The notes under the pieces were generated by a model, which was given only the letters and a program-made list of their open reading frames with translations, made no database searches and had not been told where the DNA came from. A stretch of DNA of 12,138 bases from CAYWTX01 sp964461295 (GTDB lineage Bacteria > Planctomycetota > Phycisphaerae > SM23-33), in contig CAYWTX010000645.1 in assembly GCA_964461295.1 (NCBI GenBank), positions 1 through 12,138 of the forward strand, read 5' to 3'. Every line of letters starts with the position of its first letter. The stretch's first letter is position 1. Positions 7,501 to 12,138 of this stretch are shown in pieces. The position numbers and the translations under genes are program-made.

Positions 7501-9225
7501 GCCATGTTCGAGCGGGGCAACTACTTCGCCCGCTGGGGATTGAAGCGCCGGGCCCTGGCGTGCTTCAGCGAACTCCTCAGCCAGGCCACGCCCAGAGCGC
7601 AGCTTGCTCTTGCCGACCGGCTGGCGAACCTGGGCGACAGCGAAAGGGCCCGGGCGCTGCTGGTAAAGACCCCCGACCACGCGCCGTATTACGTGCCGAC
7701 GCAGATCATGCTGGCCATGCTGATCGACCCGAACAAGACGGCCGACAAGCTGGCCACCCTCGAAGGGCTGGCGGGCAAACGCCCTGGCGACCCGCGAATT
7801 CTCGCCGCCAGGTTGCGCGTGCTCACAGACGCCAACCGCCCGGCGGAGGCCGTCCAGGCATTCACGCGATTCCTCACCGAGCAGCACCCGCAGAAGCTCG
7901 CGCTGGCCCGCCCCGCCGCGATGGCGCTCTGGGCCGCCCTTCGCATCGGCGACGCACAGGCCGCCCACCGCCTGACCGTTCTGCTCCAAAGCGTGAGCGA
8001 TTCGCCCGCGTGGCAATGGATGGGGCTGGGCCTGCTGATGGAAACCGACCCCAACGCCGCCGCCAAGGCCCTGCCGCTGCCCGCCGACGCCAACTCGGTC
8101 CCGGCGATGCTGGGGCTGTGCCTGGCCAGACAGTCCTCCAACGGGCGCGCCGCCGAGCCGTGGGCGGCGCGCATCGAGGCGATCGCGGCCACGCAGCCGG
8201 CCGCCACGCAGCCGGCAGGCGGCGCCTCGGCCGAGGGCCGTCTGCTGTGCGCGCTGCTGCTGGGCGATGCGCGGAAGATCGCCGTCGCGGCAGCGGCCGC
8301 CATGCCCCGCGCCGCCGAGGATCGCGCCGCCCAGGAGGAGCTGATCGCCCATGCCGCGACGGCAAGAGACGCCTACGCCGAAATCGCCCTTCTGCTCAAG
8401 GCCCACATCGCCCTGGAGTTCCACCAGCACCAGTTCGCCTGGCACTGGGCCATGCGGGCCCTCCGCGCCCGCCCGACGTGCCAATGGGCGGGCGTGCTGC
8501 TCTTGCGGAGCCTGGACCTGGCCGAACAGTTCGGCGACCCGATCCCCTTCGCCTCGAAGGACCAGGTGGCTGAACTCCTGCGCCCCAACGACTGCATGCT
8601 GGCCCTGGCCGTCAGCGCCGACGTCCACGCGGCGAGCGCCCGGTTCGCCGAGGCGGCCCGGTGCTATGCCAAACTGGCAGCCGCCGATGCCAACAACCCC
8701 GTCTGGGCGCTGCGCCGTGCCATGGCCCAGGAGCAGACGGGAGACCTTCGCACCGCCCGGGCCACGTACCTGGAGGCCTGGGAGGCCCGCCGCGATCCCG
8801 TCGCGGGCAACAACTGGGCGTACCTGACTGCCCGGGCCTTTGCCGATGGCGGCGCCGATGCCAACGACATGGTAAAGGCCCAGAAGATCATCAGCGATCT
8901 GCTGGGCTCGGAGAAAGTCTACCCGGCTTTCTTCGACACGGCCGGGTGGATCGCCCACCTCCAGGGGCGTAAGGCTGACGCCTGCCGGCTGCTGAGGCGG
9001 GCGATCCAGCATCTGCCCGGTTCGGCTGAAGTGCACTACCATCTCGGAATGGCCGAAGCGGCGGCGGACAACCGCGAGTTGGCGAGCCTTCACCTGAACG
9101 CCGCCGTCTGGATCGGCGAGGAACAGCGCCGCACGGAGCAGACGGACCGCAGGAAGGTGCTCCTGTCCGAAGCGCTCGCCGCCCGGCTGGCCGGCGAGGC
9201 ACTCTACAAGTTGCGCCTGGATTGA
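4600..9225 (+). CDS. Giant membrane-anchored tetratricopeptide-repeat protein
   Basis: This 1541-residue protein is nearly all alpha-helical repeats. Residues 1-6 are basic and about 7-25 form one hydrophobic helix, so it is probably a signal-anchored inner-membrane protein with the repeats in the periplasm. Clear TPR-like pairs include about 35-66, 67-100, 310-345, 555-590, 689-722 and 764-790. A charged, possibly coiled-coil stretch lies at about 185-235. An ATQPAATQPAG linker (1197-1207) divides the solenoid. The C-terminus has NNWAY (1404-1408), DTAGW (1446-1450) and VHYHLG (1478-1483), motifs common in large exported TPR proteins, some of them tied to exopolysaccharide export. No catalytic domain was seen. 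A TAA two codons upstream fixes the start, and GAGGTG lies seven bases before it. The gene is monocistronic by its signals. Its role as a protein-binding scaffold is inferred; the partner is unknown. Confidence 0.85.
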   Translation: MLTKRRVVLMAIVIVVLALLAGGIAWHIRKNTGVNLLARADLAVQAGKFDKALDLARDYIATHPDDWRGYRTRALAFSRQGKYDLAREVLAEGLRRRPDNAWIALALADTYSQPVTPILAVADNRRDVGALRRVLAMLGEANKVLREFRSGSDADAVLIREAVGLNLRTEAEVGRILVKLLEQEVQLAERHGSPESVKPKREECDEARAALAQARQEAVKTLLEVIRKDASRAAAAQALVAQCIENGDRASLEEARRLIRSSSAPPPMAVVRLALDQLDAAGDANQPDRAKKINEAIRQVDGVLAGHPDHVGAKVTRAELALMNDDANTAERLASEVLRADRGNLIARLCHGRSLLLRGKSAEAELELFALKNEAHGWVQAQYWYGVAADAVGKSDTARESMRAVTKLEASVRDHPASLRLVSRAHKVLAAHLLRDFPAQAFDDAKAAYDSDPNDALALALFVGAAQRTGQPNLARGALAGARTRRAGDSVVLDTIRNAYLAMGDAREAAETAEAASKLKPVGTAELEAVVAAMSFLGRGGEADRLLSEAVAMDPNNASLQFLLGRRYEATGRDLQSVEPMRRAVELDRSRRAEYRLALARALANTAQPDEAILVLAPILSTSREAQDLDAQQRVLRGDKMGDQRLFGDRQSGPERGLAMAAACRHAGDLQRCIEVCRTALDKKDANGVGWHLLLGQAYLEVDKVKECVEAWSKGVAAHPNAWQLYSRLASVLARDVPPQEARSKLAKTSGARKELVDFAVGDLHYQRKEFLRAAELYGDVAANAGASEAVRYLARANRAWALSLGGKVDDGVAEMDRLVAQGKLVNQTLHAKAKMLGAVGRADQAETVLNRLLQAAEQARDAREAIRVAEALGALGRYPRALAACDLAERLLPNEAASYLLRVRILAAMGQTEALSDLYRKAIPLQPANLDLYVALAAALDARGDPAGVLAALKQLEGQGQAARDLAMFERGNYFARWGLKRRALACFSELLSQATPRAQLALADRLANLGDSERARALLVKTPDHAPYYVPTQIMLAMLIDPNKTADKLATLEGLAGKRPGDPRILAARLRVLTDANRPAEAVQAFTRFLTEQHPQKLALARPAAMALWAALRIGDAQAAHRLTVLLQSVSDSPAWQWMGLGLLMETDPNAAAKALPLPADANSVPAMLGLCLARQSSNGRAAEPWAARIEAIAATQPAATQPAGGASAEGRLLCALLLGDARKIAVAAAAAMPRAAEDRAAQEELIAHAATARDAYAEIALLLKAHIALEFHQHQFAWHWAMRALRARPTCQWAGVLLLRSLDLAEQFGDPIPFASKDQVAELLRPNDCMLALAVSADVHAASARFAEAARCYAKLAAADANNPVWALRRAMAQEQTGDLRTARATYLEAWEARRDPVAGNNWAYLTARAFADGGADANDMVKAQKIISDLLGSEKVYPAFFDTAGWIAHLQGRKADACRLLRRAIQHLPGSAEVHYHLGMAEAAADNRELASLHLNAAVWIGEEQRRTEQTDRRKVLLSEALAARLAGEALYKLRLD

Positions 9226-9516
9226 CGCCCTGCTTCCTTTGTGTGGTGCAGCCAAGGCGCTGTCCCCGGCTGAATCCCACACGCCCCCCTACGAAGTTCG
9301 GCGAAGCGTCAGAACTTGTGAAGGAATTGGAACTCGCAGGTCTGCCCGCTCTGGACGCTTTCTGTCGCCCCTTCGGGGCTCTATGCCCAATTGCTTGTGT
9401 ACCGGTGTACAACGGATCAGGTGCAAAGCCCTGGAACGGATGCTCCAGGAAATGGGCATGCCGCCTCTGTACCCCAACGCCGGCCGGAAGTGAAGAACCA
9501 ACCGCGAGCGTTCCGG
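9226..9516. other. 291-bp convergent intergenic region
   Basis: The TPR gene and the RND gene end facing each other across this stretch. It holds a two-part hairpin (9241-9282), a short GCCCC-TTC-GGGGC hairpin (9367-9379), an imperfect palindrome centred on ACCGGT near 9391-9408, and an inverted repeat GCCGGAA/TTCCGGC (9483-9489 with 9511-9517). None is followed by a T-run. A short plus-strand open frame (9239-9493) lacks a ribosome binding site and recognisable motifs, and is probably not a gene. The region could include a decayed or dispersed repeat, but I cannot show this from one copy. Confidence 0.45.
9241..9282 (+). terminator. Possible non-canonical terminator after the TPR gene
   Basis: GTGTGG (9241-9246) pairs with CCACAC (9277-9282), and CAGCC (9249-9253) pairs with GGCTG (9268-9272), giving 11 bp in two blocks with a 14-base loop. 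It starts 15 bases after the TPR stop codon. A C-rich, not T-rich, tail follows, so it does not meet the usual intrinsic terminator criteria. It may instead protect the transcript 3' end. Confidence 0.3.
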
Positions 9517-12138
9517 CTACGCCTGCCCTCCGGCCGCCAGTTCGGCCGGAGCAGCCGGTGGTTGCTCCTCGCGGATGCCCAGGATGCGGTTGGTCAGGCG
9601 GCGGAGCCATTCGATGATGACGTAGATCACCGGCGTCACGTACAGCGTGAGGCTCTGGCTGAACAGCAGGCCGCCCACCACGGCCAGGCCCAGCGGGCGG
9701 CGGCCCTCGGCGCCCGCGCCCCAGCCCAGGGCGATCGGCAGGCCGGCCATCAACGCCGCCACGGTCGTCATCATGATCGGGCGGAAGCGGATCACGCACG
9801 CCTCGTGGATGGCGTCGATGGGCTTGCGGCCCCTTCGTTGGGCGTCCAGGGCGAAGTCCACCATCATGATGCCGTTCTTCTTGACCAGGCCCACCAGCAT
9901 GATGATGCCCACGTAGGCGTACAGCGACAGTTCGGTCTTGAAGATGTCCAGCGTCAGCAGCGCCCCGAACAGCGCAAAGGGCAGGGCCGACAGAATCGTG
10001 ATCGGGTGCCAGAAGCTTTCGTACAGGATCCCCAGCACGATGTAGATCACCACCACCGCCATGATGAACAGCATGCCGAGGTTCCTGAAGGAGTCCTCGA
10101 ACGCCTGGGCCGTGCCCTGGAAGCCGTACGTCAGCCCCGCCGGCATCGACGTCGCGGTGATCTGCCGCACCTGCTCGACCGCCTGGCCGAGGGAAACGCC
10201 CGGGCGCAGGTTGAAGGAGATCGTCACCGACGGGAGTTGCCCGCTGTGGTTGATGGTCAGCGGGCCGGTGGTCTCCTCCCAGGAGCACAGGGCCGACAGC
10301 GGAATCTGCTCGCCGGTGCGCGAGGCGACGTACAGCCGGTCCAGCCGCCCGATCTCGTTCTGGTATTCCGGGAGCACCTCGACGATCACCTGGTACTGGT
10401 TGTTGGGGGCCAGGATCGTCGAGACCTGGGCCGTGCTGTAGGCGCCGGACAGGGCCTGCTCGATCTGCAAGGCGGTCACGCCCAGCGACATGGCTCGGTC
10501 GCGGTCGATCAGCAGGTTCACCTGCCGGTTCTTCAGCAGCATGTCGCTGCTGACGTCCACGAAGTCGCCCATGCCGCGGACCTTGTTCTCCAGGTCGCCG
10601 GCGTATCGATACAACTCGGTGGTGTCGGGCCCCAGGATCGTAAGCTGATAGAGCGCCTTGCTGACTCGCGCGCCCACCTGGATCGTCAGCGGGTTGATGG
10701 GGTAGACCCTCACGCCGGGCACGCCGTTGAGGCGCGGGCGGAAGTCCTCGTTGATGATCTGGTCGACGCTCTTGGCCCGCTGGTCGCGCGGCTTGAGTTG
10801 CACGAACAATCGCCCGTTGTTGGCCGAGCCGCCGCCGCCGGCGCCCGAGCCGCCCGAGCACATGTACCGCTCGACGTTGGGGTTGTTCCGCACGATCTCG
10901 GCCAAGGCTTCCATGTACCCCTTCATCCGCTCAAACGACACGTCCTGTGCCGCCTCGACAGACACCATGAAGAACCCGCGGTCCTCGCTGGGAATGAAGC
11001 CCTTGGGCACCCGCATGTACAATTGCCAGGTTCCCACGCCCAGCGCGATCGCCACCAGCACCGTCACCCACCACGCCCGCAGCGCGCCCCACAGCGTCCA
11101 ACCGTACGCTCGCGCCATCGCCTGGAAGCACCACTCGCTGGCGCGGTAGATCACCCCATGATGCACCTTGTGCGGGTCCTTCAGGAACCGGCTGGCCATC
11201 ATCGGCGTCAGCGTCAGCGAAACGAACCCGCTCACCAGCACGGCCGCGCCGATGGTCACCGAGAACTCGCGGAACAGCCTGCCCACCAGTCCGCCCATGA
11301 GCAGGAAGGGGAGGAAGACGGCCGCCAGGGAGATGGTCATCGACAAGATGGTGAAGCCGATCTCGCGAGCGCCGTCGAAGGCGGCCTGCATGCGCGGCTT
11401 GCCCATTTCCATGTGGCGGAAGATGTTCTCGAGCATGACGATGGCGTCGTCGACGACGAAGCCGATCGCCAGCGTCATCGCCATCAGCGAGAGGTTGTCC
11501 AGGCTGTAGTCCAGCAGGTACATCACCGCGAACGTGCCGACGATCGACATCGGCAGCACCATGCTGGGGATGATGGTGGCCGAAACATTCCGCAGGAACA
11601 GGAAGATGACCAGGATGACCAGCACCAGCGTCAGCAACATGGTGAACTGCACGTCGTTGGCGGAATCCTCGATGGTTTCGCTGTTGTCGCGCAGCACGTG
11701 CAGGCTCACCGAGGCCGGCAACATGCTGTTGAACCGGGGCAGCAGGGCCTTGACGGCCTTGGCGACCTCGACGGTGTTCGTGCCCGGCTGGCGCTGGATC
11801 GCCAGCACGATCGCCCGCTGCATGGGGTACTGGCGGGCGAGTTTTTCGGCCGCCGGGTCCATCGCGCCGCCCGGGCCGGCGGCGAGGGCGTTGGCGTCCG
11901 GGGCCTCGCCGGACTGCTTCAGCCGCGTCGACCAGTACCAGGCCGCGATGTAGCTGTTCTCGACGCTGTCGATGGCCCGCCCCACATCCCGCAGCCGCAC
12001 CGGCTGACCGTCCCGGTAGGCGATCACCAGCGACATGTACTTGTCGGCCTGAAGGAGTTGGCCGTTGTCCGACAGCGTGAACGCCTGGTGCTTGCCCTGC
12101 AGCACGCCCAGGGGCATGTTGACGTTCTGCTGCTGGAT
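9517..12138 (-). CDS. RND efflux transporter, MdtB/MdtC-like (N-terminus beyond the right edge)
   Basis: RND pumps are trimeric inner-membrane proton antiporters that pass drugs or other solutes to an adaptor and a TolC-type outer-membrane channel. The visible 873 residues match from the end of the first porter segment (NVN-P-G...) to the C-terminus; roughly 200 N-terminal residues are missing. In visible numbering, the TM4 proton-relay pair is D230/D231 in VVDDAIVMLEN, the TM10 lysine is K754 in KKNGIMM, and the arginine of RFRP is R786, so the pump looks functional. The sequence resembles E. coli MdtB in ENSY-AAW and QRQPGTN, but about 38 extra residues lie between these (nt 11818-11937). 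A Gly/Ser-rich loop sits at about 428-438. The gene converges on the TPR gene. The adaptor gene is presumably upstream, outside the window. The frame is open to the edge, so the ATG at 12117 is internal and not the true start. Confidence 0.93.
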   Translation of the reverse strand: MQQQNVNMPLGVLQGKHQAFTLSDNGQLLQADKYMSLVIAYRDGQPVRLRDVGRAIDSVENSYIAAWYWSTRLKQSGEAPDANALAAGPGGAMDPAAEKLARQYPMQRAIVLAIQRQPGTNTVEVAKAVKALLPRFNSMLPASVSLHVLRDNSETIEDSANDVQFTMLLTLVLVILVIFLFLRNVSATIIPSMVLPMSIVGTFAVMYLLDYSLDNLSLMAMTLAIGFVVDDAIVMLENIFRHMEMGKPRMQAAFDGAREIGFTILSMTISLAAVFLPFLLMGGLVGRLFREFSVTIGAAVLVSGFVSLTLTPMMASRFLKDPHKVHHGVIYRASEWCFQAMARAYGWTLWGALRAWWVTVLVAIALGVGTWQLYMRVPKGFIPSEDRGFFMVSVEAAQDVSFERMKGYMEALAEIVRNNPNVERYMCSGGSGAGGGGSANNGRLFVQLKPRDQRAKSVDQIINEDFRPRLNGVPGVRVYPINPLTIQVGARVSKALYQLTILGPDTTELYRYAGDLENKVRGMGDFVDVSSDMLLKNRQVNLLIDRDRAMSLGVTALQIEQALSGAYSTAQVSTILAPNNQYQVIVEVLPEYQNEIGRLDRLYVASRTGEQIPLSALCSWEETTGPLTINHSGQLPSVTISFNLRPGVSLGQAVEQVRQITATSMPAGLTYGFQGTAQAFEDSFRNLGMLFIMAVVVIYIVLGILYESFWHPITILSALPFALFGALLTLDIFKTELSLYAYVGIIMLVGLVKKNGIMMVDFALDAQRRGRKPIDAIHEACVIRFRPIMMTTVAALMAGLPIALGWGAGAEGRRPLGLAVVGGLLFSQSLTLYVTPVIYVIIEWLRRLTNRILGIREEQPPAAPAELAAGGQA
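9528..9551 (-). repeat. 9-bp hairpin inside the 3' end of the RND gene
   Basis: CTCCGGCCG (9528-9536) and CGGCCGGAG (9543-9551) are perfect inverted copies around a 6-base loop, within the last codons of the transporter. No T-run follows on the minus strand. It codes for the low-complexity Ala/Gly tail and may simply reflect that composition. Confidence 0.35.

Noticed and set aside
8191..8217. Short direct repeat ACGCAGCCGGC in the TPR gene
   Set aside because: It is simply the DNA encoding the repeated Thr-Gln-Pro-Ala linker and needs no separate explanation as a mobile or recombination element.
5383..9282. 1299-residue minus-strand open frame
   Set aside because: It is antisense to the TPR gene and explained by its GC-rich codon use. 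The plus-strand protein has an anchor helix, TPR spacing, a promoter and a ribosome binding site; the antisense frame has none.
9222..9617. Small plus-strand open frames (9222-9617 and 9239-9493) after the TPR gene
   Set aside because: One begins with TTG overlapping the TPR stop; neither has a ribosome binding site, and the longer one runs antisense into the RND gene. Their Pro/Cys/Arg-rich translations match no family that I recognise.
8891..10861. 656-residue minus-strand open frame across the convergent gap
   Set aside because: It overlaps the RND gene in another frame on the same strand and runs into the TPR gene antisense. Its Arg/Gly/Pro-rich composition is that of a shadow frame.

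Overview
The window is GC-rich and fits a member of the Planctomycetota, most likely class Phycisphaerae. This is inferred, not proven. The evidence is a prepilin-like protein of the type that is strongly expanded in planctomycetes, Thr-Gln-Pro-Ala linkers in two unrelated exported proteins, a very large membrane-anchored TPR protein, and an LptD-like outer-membrane protein, which implies a Gram-negative envelope. No rRNA, tRNA, CRISPR array, transposase or phage gene was seen.

Layout, left to right. (1) 1-1789, minus strand: an LptD/OstA-like LPS-assembly protein, cut by the left edge, with its own near-consensus promoter (1908-1935) and a hairpin touching its ribosome binding site. (2) 2027-3019, minus: a secreted NodB-type polysaccharide deacetylase. 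(3) 3020-3426: a 407-bp divergent control region with a good plus-strand promoter and a hairpin in the leader. (4) 3427-4302, plus: a type II/IV pseudopilin-like protein with a strong Shine-Dalgarno sequence, followed by a textbook intrinsic terminator (4327-4368). (5) 4600-9225, plus: a 1541-residue inner-membrane-anchored TPR protein with a TTGACA-17-GATAAT promoter and a very short leader. (6) 9226-9516: a convergent intergenic region with small hairpins. (7) 9517-12138, minus: an MdtB/MdtC-like RND efflux transporter, cut by the right edge.

All five genes act at or across the cell envelope: outer-membrane lipid export, glycan modification, pilin-like surface or secretion fibre, periplasmic protein scaffold, and drug/solute efflux. 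The transcription signals argue that they form separate units, not one operon. lptD, the pilin and the TPR gene each have a recognisable housekeeping-type promoter, and a terminator separates the pilin from the TPR gene.

I found no clearly new multi-gene system. The points most worth a second look are the long, apparently multi-domain periplasmic part of the LptD-like protein, the roughly 38-residue insertion in the RND porter region, the degenerate DGH motif of the pseudopilin, and the giant TPR protein, whose C-terminal motifs resemble those of exopolysaccharide-linked TPR proteins. Several very long open frames, such as plus 122-3406 and minus 5383-9282, are antisense shadows caused by high GC.
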